This document shows, in pieces, positions 1 to 7,095 of a DNA stretch of 64,000 nt (its first letter is position 1; the number at the start of each line of letters is the position of its first letter). The DNA comes from Nocardioidaceae bacterium. GTDB lineage: Bacteria > Actinomycetota > Actinomycetes > Propionibacteriales > Nocardioidaceae. A model generated the notes under the pieces. That model had not been told where the DNA came from. It did no database searches and worked only from the letters and a program-made list of their open reading frames with translations. The DNA is taken from the NCBI GenBank assembly GCA_017744365.1, contig JAGIBL010000006.1:62001-126000 (forward strand), in the 5' to 3' direction. The position numbers were made by a program, and so were the translations under genes.

Positions 1-327
1 CTCGGCGGTGAGGGCGCAGCCGGCCAGCGCCAGGTTCTCCGCGATCGAGAGCGACCCGAAGATCCCCCGCGACTCGGGCACGAACGCGATGCCCGCGCGC
101 GCCCGGCGCTCCGGAGCCCAGCCGGTGACGTCGGTGCCGCGCCAGCGGATCGAGCCGCTCCGGGTGCGGACCAGGCCCTGGACGGCCGAGAGGATGCTGG
201 TCTTGCCGGCGCCGTTCGGCCCGACGATCGCGACCACGTCGCCGGGGTCCACGCTCAGGGTGACGCCCCGGACCGCGTCCACCGGCCCGTAGGAGACGTG
301 CAGGTCGGTGATCTCCAGCAGGCTCAC
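1..327 (-). CDS. livF: Branched-chain amino acid-type ABC transporter ATPase, LivF-like (partial)
   Basis: The first 109 codons of a LivF-type ATPase; the 3' part lies beyond the left edge. Read leftward from GTG at 327 it has the Walker A sequence GPNGAGKTS about 35 residues in, and the LivF-typical stretch FVPESRGIF before the helical domain. The start overlaps the LivG stop by four bases (GTGA), so the two ATPases are translationally coupled. LivF and LivG together power uptake of amino acids or related small amides through LivH/LivM permeases, which are not in the window and probably lie further left. The real substrate here is more likely set by the catabolic genes upstream. Confidence 0.9.
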   Translation of the reverse strand, partial: MSLLEITDLHVSYGPVDAVRGVTLSVDPGDVVAIVGPNGAGKTSILSAVQGLVRTRSGSIRWRGTDVTGWAPERRARAGIAFVPESRGIFGSLSIAENLALAGCALTAE

Positions 328-1052
328 GCGATCGCCTCCTCACCCAGGTACGCCGAGACCACCTCCGGGTCGGTCCGGATCTCGTCCGGGGTGCCGACCC
401 GGAGGGTGACGCCGTGGTCGAGGACGTGCACCCGGTGGCAGAGCCCGAGGATCATCCGGACGTCGTGCTCGATCACCACGACGCCGCAGCCGAGCTCGGC
501 ATGGATCCGGCGCACCGTCTCGGCCATGGCGGCGCTCTCGTCGTCGTTGAGGCCCGCCGCCGGCTCGTCGAGCAGGAGCACCCGCGGCCTGGCGCACAGG
601 GCGCGCGCCAGGCCGACCCGCCGCTGGACGCCGTACGGCAGGTCCTTGGCGAGCACGTCGGCGCTGCGGTGCAGGTCGAGCGTCGCCAGCGCCTGCCGGG
701 CCCGCTCCCGCGCCGTCGTACGACGACCACCGCAGCCGATCACCGCCACCTCGCAGTTCTCCTGCACGGTCATGTCCGCGAACAGCCGCACGTCCTGGAA
801 CGTCCGGCTGATCCCGGCCCGGGCCCGGCGTGGCGGGTCCCAGCCGGTGATCCGGCGGCCGTCGAGCTCGACCTCCCCGGTGCTGGGCCGCTGGAAGCCG
901 GACAGCACGTTGAGCAGGGTGGTCTTGCCGGCTCCGTTCGGCCCGATCAGCCCGAGGATCTCGCCGTCGCCGAGCTCGAGCGCGACGTCGTCGAGGGCAC
1001 GCAGTCCGCCGAAGCGCACGCTGACCTGCCGGGTCCGGAGCAGCGGAGCCAT
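324..1052 (-). CDS. livG: Branched-chain amino acid-type ABC transporter ATPase, LivG-like
   Basis: A 242-residue ATPase of the LivG family. Walker A is GPNGAGKTT, the signature is the LivG variant LPYGVQRRVGLARAL in place of LSGGQ, and Walker B is VLLLDEPAAGL. The length is usual for the family. The ATG at 1052 lies 5 bp after the stop of the binding-protein gene. A longer open frame reaching 2297 is only read-through of the antisense frame of that gene. It forms the energising pair with the downstream LivF-like protein and belongs to the leftward operon that starts near 10.4 kb or at the internal promoter near 2.3 kb. Confidence 0.92.
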   Translation of the reverse strand: MAPLLRTRQVSVRFGGLRALDDVALELGDGEILGLIGPNGAGKTTLLNVLSGFQRPSTGEVELDGRRITGWDPPRRARAGISRTFQDVRLFADMTVQENCEVAVIGCGGRRTTARERARQALATLDLHRSADVLAKDLPYGVQRRVGLARALCARPRVLLLDEPAAGLNDDESAAMAETVRRIHAELGCGVVVIEHDVRMILGLCHRVHVLDHGVTLRVGTPDEIRTDPEVVSAYLGEEAIA

Positions 1053-1057
1053 CCCGG

Positions 1058-2260
1058 TCAGCCGACCTTGCTCTCGGCGGCCCGGACGTAGGTGGCCACC
1101 GGGGTGAACTTGCCCGCGTCGAGGCTCATGATCACCGAGGGGCGGTCGGCCACGATGTGGTGCTCGGCGCTGTAGCCGGTCGGGCCGAGGATCGTCTCGA
1201 AGGAGCCCAGGCCGTCGATCGCCTTGGCCAGGGCGGCGCCGTCGGTGGTCTTCGCCTGCTCGATCGCCTTCGCGATCACCTGGACGGTCGCGTAGCCGGT
1301 CAGGGCGTACGAGGTGACCGCGGGCTCGCCGAACTTCGCCTGGTAGCGGGAGAAGAAGGTGTTCACGTCGGCGCGCGGGTCGTTGCCGTACAGGGAGCCG
1401 AAGGCGTCGTAGTAGAAGTCCTTGAGGTTCGGCACCGCCTCGAGCCAGTAGCTGCCGTCCATCGCCAGGTGCGAGGTCACCGGGATGTCCACGCCGGCGG
1501 CCCGGAGCTCGCGCAGCGCGGCACCGGCGCCGGGGTTGTAGCTGCACAGCTCGAGCACGTCGGCGCCGGAGTCGCGCAGCTTCGCCACCTGCACCGAGAA
1601 CGAGGTGTCCTGCTGCTGGATGGTGTCCTGGCCGACGACCTTCGCATCCGGCAGGGCGCCGAAGCTCTTCTCGAAGGAGGCGCAGGTGTTCTTGGTCTGG
1701 GAGATGCTCGGGTCCAGCCAGAGGTAGGCCTTGCGGTAGCCCTGGTCGTAGGCGAACTGGGCCACGTTCCTCGCGGCGGCGCCGGCCTCGGTCCCCATCG
1801 AGTACGCCAGCGGGCCCAGGGTCGGGACGTCGAACTGCGACGAGCCGGCGCACGGGGTGAAGGCGACCACGTTCTTGCTCGTCGCCGCGATCGCGGCCGG
1901 GCTGCCCAGGTCGAAGTCGCAGGTGACGACCATGACTTTCGCGGACTTCCCGAGCAGGTCGAGCGCCACGGTGGTGCCGAGCGCGCGGTCGGACTTGGTG
2001 TCGCCGTAGACCAGCTTCAGGGGGTGGCCGAGAACACCGCCCTTGTCGTTGATGTCGGCGACGGCCAGCTCGGCGCCGCGGGCCGGGCCGAGGTCGTACG
2101 GCGCGGCGAGGCCGGACCGGGCGATCGCCATCCCGATGGTGATGGGCCCGTCGGGCAGCTTCCCCGACGACGACGTCCCGGAGGTGTCCTCGTCGGAGCC
2201 GCAGCCGGCGGTGACGACCGCCAGGATCCCCGCGACCAGCAGAAGCATGGTTCGCCTCAT
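1058..2260 (-). CDS. ABC transporter substrate-binding lipoprotein, LivK-like
   Basis: A 400-residue periplasmic-binding-protein type I receptor anchored as a lipoprotein. The N-terminus is a basic start, a hydrophobic stretch and the lipobox VTAGC with the lipidated Cys near residue 20. The mature part has the two-lobed leucine/amide-binding pattern, for example DINDKGGVLGHPLKLVYGD near residues 90-110. It delivers substrate to a Liv-type transporter whose ATPases follow directly. Its 5' side carries a good promoter and a copy of the GntR-cluster operator, so it can be transcribed apart from the catabolic genes upstream. Substrate unknown; an amino acid, amide or hydantoin-like molecule is inferred from the neighbours. 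Confidence 0.9.
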   Translation of the reverse strand: MRRTMLLLVAGILAVVTAGCGSDEDTSGTSSSGKLPDGPITIGMAIARSGLAAPYDLGPARGAELAVADINDKGGVLGHPLKLVYGDTKSDRALGTTVALDLLGKSAKVMVVTCDFDLGSPAAIAATSKNVVAFTPCAGSSQFDVPTLGPLAYSMGTEAGAAARNVAQFAYDQGYRKAYLWLDPSISQTKNTCASFEKSFGALPDAKVVGQDTIQQQDTSFSVQVAKLRDSGADVLELCSYNPGAGAALRELRAAGVDIPVTSHLAMDGSYWLEAVPNLKDFYYDAFGSLYGNDPRADVNTFFSRYQAKFGEPAVTSYALTGYATVQVIAKAIEQAKTTDGAALAKAIDGLGSFETILGPTGYSAEHHIVADRPSVIMSLDAGKFTPVATYVRAAESKVG

Positions 2261-2296
2261 CTTGTTTCTCCACTCTCGACGGTGATTGGTACGGCA

Positions 2297-2325
2297 TTTC
2301 TAATCTTGTGCGATCTCAAAGTCAA
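2297..2325 (-). promoter_or_regulatory. Sigma-A-type promoter for the liv-type transporter genes
   Basis: On the minus strand TTGACT (2325-2320) and TAGAAA (2302-2297) are separated by exactly 17 bp. This gives a start of transcription about 30 bases before the ATG at 2260. The TGAGATATCA operator lies just upstream of the -35 box, and a second similar word (TGAGATCGCA) falls inside the spacer, so the GntR-family regulator at 10.5 kb could act here. Confidence 0.6.
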
Positions 2326-2329
2326 GACT

Positions 2330-2339
2330 TGATATCTCA
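2330..2339. promoter_or_regulatory. Putative GntR operator, copy 1
   Basis: TGATATCTCA on the plus strand, which is TGAGATATCA on the minus strand. It is the exact reverse complement of the site at 10388-10397 before the aminotransferase gene. It overlaps the stop codon of the cupin gene and abuts the -35 box of the transporter promoter. The core GATATC is palindromic. Confidence 0.5.
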
Positions 2340-2834
2340 GTCATGCTCGGCGCCGACCACGACGAAGACGATGTGCGTCGGCTCGTCGTAGTGCCAGCGG
2401 TGCAGGGCTCCGTGGCAGACGTAGACGTCGCCGGGCCCGAGCGTGGTCCGGGTGCCGTCGCCGGCCTCGATGGTGGCCCGGCCCTCGATCACCAGCGCGA
2501 TGTCGATGGTGGCGGTGGCGTGCATCCCGGGCCGGTCCGGATCGTGCACGAACCCGGGCAGCACCTGGCCCAGGTCCTCCAGCGCGCCCTCGGTGCCGCC
2601 GTGGCCGCGCAGGGCCACCACCCGGACCCCGCCCGGCGCGGGGAAGGGCGCTTCCTGCACCGGCCCGGCCGCCTCGGCCCGGGGCACCGTCGGCAGCCGG
2701 TCCCAGCCCCAGACCGGCCAGGACAGCATCGAGCCGTCCTCGGTCGGCGCCGGGACGACCTCCTCGGCGTGGGTGGTGGTGGACGTGCTGTCCTGGGTCG
2801 CGCCGATCACGACGCGTCGTACTCGTTCGATCAT
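2337..2834 (-). CDS. Cupin-domain protein
   Basis: A 165-residue single-domain protein. The C-terminal half (about 90-165) is a cupin barrel with a typical turn ending GPGDVYVCHGALHRWHYD, where the two His residues may bind metal or substrate. The N-terminal 80 residues are less typical and may form part of the barrel or a substrate lid. A clear ribosome binding site (GGAGAGAAAGG) precedes the ATG at 2834. It lies between the SDR and the transporter genes of the catabolic operon. It could be an isomerase, a dioxygenase-like enzyme or a small-molecule sensor; sequence alone does not decide. Confidence 0.8.
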   Translation of the reverse strand: MIERVRRVVIGATQDSTSTTTHAEEVVPAPTEDGSMLSWPVWGWDRLPTVPRAEAAGPVQEAPFPAPGGVRVVALRGHGGTEGALEDLGQVLPGFVHDPDRPGMHATATIDIALVIEGRATIEAGDGTRTTLGPGDVYVCHGALHRWHYDEPTHIVFVVVGAEHD

Positions 2835-2868
2835 CTCCGCACCTTTCTCTCCTGGGCGCGGCGACCGG

Positions 2869-3657
2869 TCAGACGATGAGGTCGCCGCCGTTGACGTCCA
2901 CGGCCGCGCCGGTGATGTAGCCGGCCCGGTCCGAGGCCAGGAAGGCGACCAGCTCGGCCACCTCCCAGGGCTGCCCGACCCGGGGCACCGGGAACGACCG
3001 GGTCGCCTCCTCCAGCGCCTCGGCGGGCAGCAGCCCGCGGGCCATCGGGGTGTCGATCAGGCCGGGGCAGACGGCGTTCACGGTGATGCCGTCGGGTCCG
3101 TAGGCCTTCGCCAGGTGCCGGGTCAGCCCGAGCACGCCGTGCTTGGCGGTGGTGTAGTGCGCACCCCCGGCGGTGCTGATGGTCTTGCCCGCCGTCGAGG
3201 AGAAGTTCACGATCCGGCCCCAGCCACCGGCACGCATCGCCGGCAGCGCGCGCTGGCAGCAGTGGAAGGTGCCGTGCACGTTGACCGCGAGCACCCGCTC
3301 CCACTCGGCCGCGCCGATCTCCTCGAAGGAGGTCGGCGGCGCGATCCCGGCCGCGTTGACCAGGATGTCCAGCCGCGGTCGCCGGGCCAGCAGCGCGTCG
3401 AAGGCGGCGTCCACCTGCTCGCGGTCGGTGATGTCGGCCGCGACCGTCCGGACCCGGTCGTCGGGCACCGCCAGCCGCGAGGCCAGCTCGAAGCGGTCCG
3501 GCGCGGCCAGGTCGAGCACCGTGACGGTCGCGCCCCGGCGTACCAGCGCGTGCACGGCGGCCAGGCCCATCCCGCTGGCGCCGCCGGTGACCACCGCGAC
3601 CCGCCCCTGCAGCTCGCGGCCGTCGGCACTGGTCGGCGCGCGCAGCACCCCGTTCAT
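2869..3657 (-). CDS. Short-chain dehydrogenase/reductase (SDR)
   Basis: A 262-residue classical SDR. The NAD(P) loop is TGGASGMG at about residues 25-32, the NAAG motif follows near 105, and the catalytic Ser, Tyr and Lys are in NFSS and YTTAK. The C-terminus (AAVDVNGGDLIV) is the usual SDR dimer edge. Its ATG at 3657 overlaps the stop of the Kbl-like gene by four bases (ATGA). In this position, after a 2-amino-3-ketobutyrate ligase-like enzyme, it may reduce or oxidise a beta-keto or beta-hydroxy amino acid intermediate, as threonine dehydrogenase does in the threonine-glycine pathway; this is inference. Confidence 0.88.
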   Translation of the reverse strand: MNGVLRAPTSADGRELQGRVAVVTGGASGMGLAAVHALVRRGATVTVLDLAAPDRFELASRLAVPDDRVRTVAADITDREQVDAAFDALLARRPRLDILVNAAGIAPPTSFEEIGAAEWERVLAVNVHGTFHCCQRALPAMRAGGWGRIVNFSSTAGKTISTAGGAHYTTAKHGVLGLTRHLAKAYGPDGITVNAVCPGLIDTPMARGLLPAEALEEATRSFPVPRVGQPWEVAELVAFLASDRAGYITGAAVDVNGGDLIV

Positions 3658-4838
3658 GCCGCGGACAGCGCCGAGCGCGCCCGGCCGAACGCGGCCACCA
3701 CCCGCTCCAGCTGCTCGGGCGTGTGCGCCGCGGAGACCTGGACCCGGATCCGCTCCTCGCCGGCCGGCACCACCGGGTGCGCGAGCGCGAGGGCGAGGAC
3801 GCCGTGGCGGCGCAGCTCGGCGGAGACGTCGCGGGCCAGGGTGCCGCCGCGCAACATCACCGGGACGATCGGGTGCTCCCCCGGCGGCACCTCGTAGCCG
3901 AGGTCGCGCAGCGCACCGCGCAGCCACCCGGTGTGCACCACCAGCCGGTCGCGCAGGTCCGGTCGCTCGCGGACCAGCCGCAGCGAGGTCATCGCCGCGA
4001 CGGCCAGCGCCGGGGCCATCGCGTTGGTGAAGACGTAGGGGCGCGCGCTCTGCCGCAGCGTCTCGGCCAGCACCCGGGAACCGGCGACGAAACCACCGGC
4101 GGCACCGCCCAGCGCCTTGCCGAGGGTGCCGGTGAGCACGTCGATCCCGTCCTGGGACCCGAGGTGCTCGGCGGTGCCGGCGCCGGTCGCGCCGAGGACG
4201 CCGGTGCCGTGCGAGTCGTCGACCAGGAGCACCGCGTCGTGGCGCCGGGCCAGCGCGACCAGCGCGGGCAGCGGTGCCAGGTCGCCGTCCATGCTGAAGA
4301 CGCCGTCGGTCACGATCACCCGGTGCCGGGCGCCGGCGGAGGCGGCGAGCAGGTCCGCCAGCTCGCCGAGGTCGGCGTGCCCGTAGACCTGCCTCCGGGC
4401 CCCGGAGAGCCGGATGCCGTCGATCAGGCTGGCGTGGTTGAGCGCATCGCTGAGCACCACGTCCTCCGGTCCGAGCAGGGCCGCGAACACCCCCAGGTTG
4501 GCGTCGAAGCAGGAGCCGAAGAGCACCGCGTCCTCGGTGCCGGCCAGCGCGGCGATCGCGGCCTCGAGCCGGTGGTGCACCTCCCGGGTCCCGCTCAGCA
4601 CCCGGCCCGCGCTCACGCCGAGCCCGACCTCGTCCAGCGCCTGCCGGGCGGCGTCGAGCACCTCGGGGTCGGCCGCCAGGCCGAGGTAGTCGTTGGCGGC
4701 GAGGTTGACCAGCTCCCGGCCGTCCACGGTGAGGGTGGTGCCCTGCGGGCCCGCGACGACGAGGTCGGTGCGCACGGCACCGCGCTCCCGCCGTACGGCG
4801 AGCTCCGCGGCGAGCCGGTCCAGGAGGCCGTGGTTCAT
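3654..4838 (-). CDS. 2-amino-3-ketobutyrate CoA ligase-like alpha-oxoamine synthase
   Basis: A PLP-dependent fold-type I enzyme of the Kbl/BioF/HemA family, 394 residues from the ATG at 4838. That start overlaps the preceding hydrolase stop (ATGA); an ATG nine bases upstream is also possible. PLP contacts visible are the His of NHASLIDGI, the Asp of VDDSHGTGVLG, and the Schiff-base Lys in GTLGKALGG. Kbl cleaves 2-amino-3-ketobutyrate with CoA to glycine and acetyl-CoA, while BioF joins acyl-CoA to alanine. Next to an SDR, HyuAB and an aminotransferase, a catabolic cleavage is likelier than biotin synthesis. The exact substrate is open. Confidence 0.85.
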   Translation of the reverse strand: MNHGLLDRLAAELAVRRERGAVRTDLVVAGPQGTTLTVDGRELVNLAANDYLGLAADPEVLDAARQALDEVGLGVSAGRVLSGTREVHHRLEAAIAALAGTEDAVLFGSCFDANLGVFAALLGPEDVVLSDALNHASLIDGIRLSGARRQVYGHADLGELADLLAASAGARHRVIVTDGVFSMDGDLAPLPALVALARRHDAVLLVDDSHGTGVLGATGAGTAEHLGSQDGIDVLTGTLGKALGGAAGGFVAGSRVLAETLRQSARPYVFTNAMAPALAVAAMTSLRLVRERPDLRDRLVVHTGWLRGALRDLGYEVPPGEHPIVPVMLRGGTLARDVSAELRRHGVLALALAHPVVPAGEERIRVQVSAAHTPEQLERVVAAFGRARSALSAA

Positions 4839-5380
4839 GCCCGCCACTCGGCGCAGCGGACCACCTCGACACCCCGGCTCGGGAAGATCTCGTCCATGAA
4901 GAACTCGTGCACCGCGCGGTCGCCGTCGCCGCAGCCGTCGCGCAGCACCGTCACCCGGTAGCCGCGGTCGGCGGCGCCGTACACGGTGGCCGCCACCATC
5001 GCGCTGGTGGCGACGCCGGCGATCACGACGTGGTCGACCCCGGCCGCACGCAGCACCAGGTCGAGGTCGGTGCCGTGGAAGGCGCTGGCCCGGCGCTTGA
5101 GCACCACCACGTCCTCGGGCTCCACCGGGAGGGCGACCTCGACGCCGTCGGACCCTTCGTGGAAGGCGCTGCCCGCCTCGAAGAAGCCGCGCATCAGCGG
5201 GCTCGCCGGCGGCACGTCGGCGCCGTTGCCGCGGAAGGCGAACCGCACGAACACCACCAGGTCCCCCGCCGCCCGGGCCCGGGGCAGCAGCTCGGTGAGC
5301 GGCGCGAGGACCTGCTGGGCGAACGGGTAGCTGCCGGTGATGCCCTGCTGGACGTCGCCGATGACGAGTGCGGTGGTCAT
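4835..5380 (-). CDS. Isochorismatase-fold hydrolase lacking the usual catalytic Cys
   Basis: A 181-residue protein of the isochorismatase-like cysteine hydrolase fold. The Asp of VIGDVQQG near residue 8 and the Lys of VVVLKRRASAFHGTDLD are in place. The nucleophile loop reads GVATSAMVAATVYGA, with Met where amidases such as N-carbamoylsarcosine hydrolase and nicotinamidase carry Cys. True isochorismatases also lack that Cys. The protein may therefore act by a non-cysteine mechanism or not be an amidase. Placement just after HyuB would otherwise suggest hydrolysis of an N-carbamoyl amino acid. It overlaps both neighbours by four bases, within a tight operon. Confidence 0.85.
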   Translation of the reverse strand: MTTALVIGDVQQGITGSYPFAQQVLAPLTELLPRARAAGDLVVFVRFAFRGNGADVPPASPLMRGFFEAGSAFHEGSDGVEVALPVEPEDVVVLKRRASAFHGTDLDLVLRAAGVDHVVIAGVATSAMVAATVYGAADRGYRVTVLRDGCGDGDRAVHEFFMDEIFPSRGVEVVRCAEWRA

Positions 5381-7095
5381 GCCCTGCTCCTCTCGCGCAA
5401 CCGAGCGGTCGCGCTGGTGTCGATGGTGCCGTCCGCGGTGATCACGACGCCGTAGTCGCGCTCGGCCCCCGCACGGGTGACCTTGCCATCGAGGACGTCC
5501 TCGAGGACACGCTCCGCGCCGCGCTCGAACGGGTCGCCGTGGCCGCCGCCGCCGGCGGTCACGTGCCGGTGGGACATCCCGGCGGTCATCACGAAGTGCG
5601 GTTTGGAGTCCAGCGTGGTCTCGGCGGCGCCGTCGGGGTCGAGCACGTTGAGCGACGGCGACCCGGGGGCGCCGCCCTCCAGTCCGTACGGCAGGAACTT
5701 CCGCCGGTCCGAGCGGATCTGCACGCTGGCCTCGGGCGCCAGCATCGTCATGTCCCGGAACGTCGAGAGCCCGCCGCGCCAGCGACCGGCCCCACCGGAG
5801 TCGGGGACGTAGCCGTAGGCGTCGATCCGGATGTCGCCGGAGCGCTCCAGCTCCTCGACCGGGGTGTTGGTCAGGTTCGCGCCCAGCGAGCTGATCCCGT
5901 CGACCCCGTCCTGGTCCGGGCGCGCGCCCCAGGCACCGGACAGCGGGTCCCAGAGCACGACCGAGCCGCCGTCCTCGCGGACGAGGCCGATGGCGATGCC
6001 GTTGGGCCCGCCGTCGCCGGCGGCCGGCACCTGGCCCGGGAAGACCGGCGCGAGCGCACCGAGCACCGCGTCGACGATCCGGAAGCCGACCAGGCCGCGG
6101 GCACCGCGGGCCGAGGGCCGCCGGCCGTTGAGGATCGAGGCGTCCGGGACGACGAAGCGGAACGGCCGGTAGAAGCCGCTGTTCGCGGGGATGTCGGCGG
6201 AGATCACCCCCTGCAACGCGGCGTAGCAGGCCGACCTGGTGAACGACTCGGTGGCGTTGAGCGCGGAGGCCACTTGCGGCGACGACCCGGTGAAGTCCAG
6301 CTCGATCCCGTCCGCGGACAGGGTGGCCCGGACCTTGATCGGGATCGGACCGGAGCCCAAGCCGTCGTCGTCGATGTGGTCGGTGAACTCGTAGCTGCCC
6401 GGGGTGGCCTCGGCGAGCGCCGCCCGGAACAGCGTCTCGGAGTAGTCGAGCAGCTCGTCGATCAGCTCGCGGTAGCGCTCGACGCCGTGCTTCGCCGCCA
6501 GGGCGCGCAGTCCCTCGGCGCCGGTGTGGCAGGCCGCCAGCTGCGACTCCAGGTCGCCGCGAAGCAGCTCGGGCTCGCGGACGTTGCGCAGCACCAGCCG
6601 CAGGAACGTCTCGTCGAGCACGCCCTCCTCGAGCAGCCGCAGCGGCGGGATCTGGATGCCCTCGGCGAAGATGCTCGTCGACTGCACCGCCATCGACCCG
6701 GCCGCCCAGCCACCGACGTCGGTGTGGTTGACGACGGTGACCGAGAAGCCCAGCAGGATCTCGCCGGTGAAGACCGGGGCCACCACGAAGATGTCGGGCA
6801 GGTGCATCCCGCCCAGCGACGGGTCGTTGAGCAGGTAGACGTCGCCGGGCCGGATGTCGCCCTCGAACTCGTCGAAGATCGCCTCCATCGCCCCGGGGAT
6901 CGAGCCCAGGTGCACCGGCAGCGTGTTGGCCTGCGCGATGATCCGGCCGTCGGCGTCGCAGAGCGCGGCGGAGAAGTCCATGCTGGTCGCAACCAGCTGC
7001 GAGTGCGCCGTGCGCAGCACCGTGATCGCCATCTCGTCGGCCAGCCCGGAGACGGCGTTGCGGAAGACCTCGAAGGTGACGGCGTCGCGGATCAT
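5377..7095 (-). CDS. hyuB: Hydantoinase B / oxoprolinase family protein
   Basis: A 572-residue HyuB-family subunit, usual length. Family hallmarks are the N-terminal RNAVSGLADEMAITVLRTAHS-like region and DPSLGGMHLPDIFVVAPVF near residue 115. It pairs with HyuA, encoded immediately upstream with a four-base ATGA overlap. The family covers ATP-dependent N-methylhydantoinase, 5-oxoprolinase and acetone or acetophenone carboxylase subunits. The neighbouring amide-hydrolase fold and transporter favour ring opening of a hydantoin-like or lactam compound over carboxylation, but this is not decided by sequence. Confidence 0.9.
   Translation of the reverse strand: MIRDAVTFEVFRNAVSGLADEMAITVLRTAHSQLVATSMDFSAALCDADGRIIAQANTLPVHLGSIPGAMEAIFDEFEGDIRPGDVYLLNDPSLGGMHLPDIFVVAPVFTGEILLGFSVTVVNHTDVGGWAAGSMAVQSTSIFAEGIQIPPLRLLEEGVLDETFLRLVLRNVREPELLRGDLESQLAACHTGAEGLRALAAKHGVERYRELIDELLDYSETLFRAALAEATPGSYEFTDHIDDDGLGSGPIPIKVRATLSADGIELDFTGSSPQVASALNATESFTRSACYAALQGVISADIPANSGFYRPFRFVVPDASILNGRRPSARGARGLVGFRIVDAVLGALAPVFPGQVPAAGDGGPNGIAIGLVREDGGSVVLWDPLSGAWGARPDQDGVDGISSLGANLTNTPVEELERSGDIRIDAYGYVPDSGGAGRWRGGLSTFRDMTMLAPEASVQIRSDRRKFLPYGLEGGAPGSPSLNVLDPDGAAETTLDSKPHFVMTAGMSHRHVTAGGGGHGDPFERGAERVLEDVLDGKVTRAGAERDYGVVITADGTIDTSATARLRERSRA

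Noticed and set aside
324-2297. A 657-codon open frame over livG and the binding-protein gene
   Set aside because: Only its last 242 codons (from 1052) resemble a protein, LivG. The rest is the antisense-free alternate frame of the lipoprotein gene and is Arg-rich noise.
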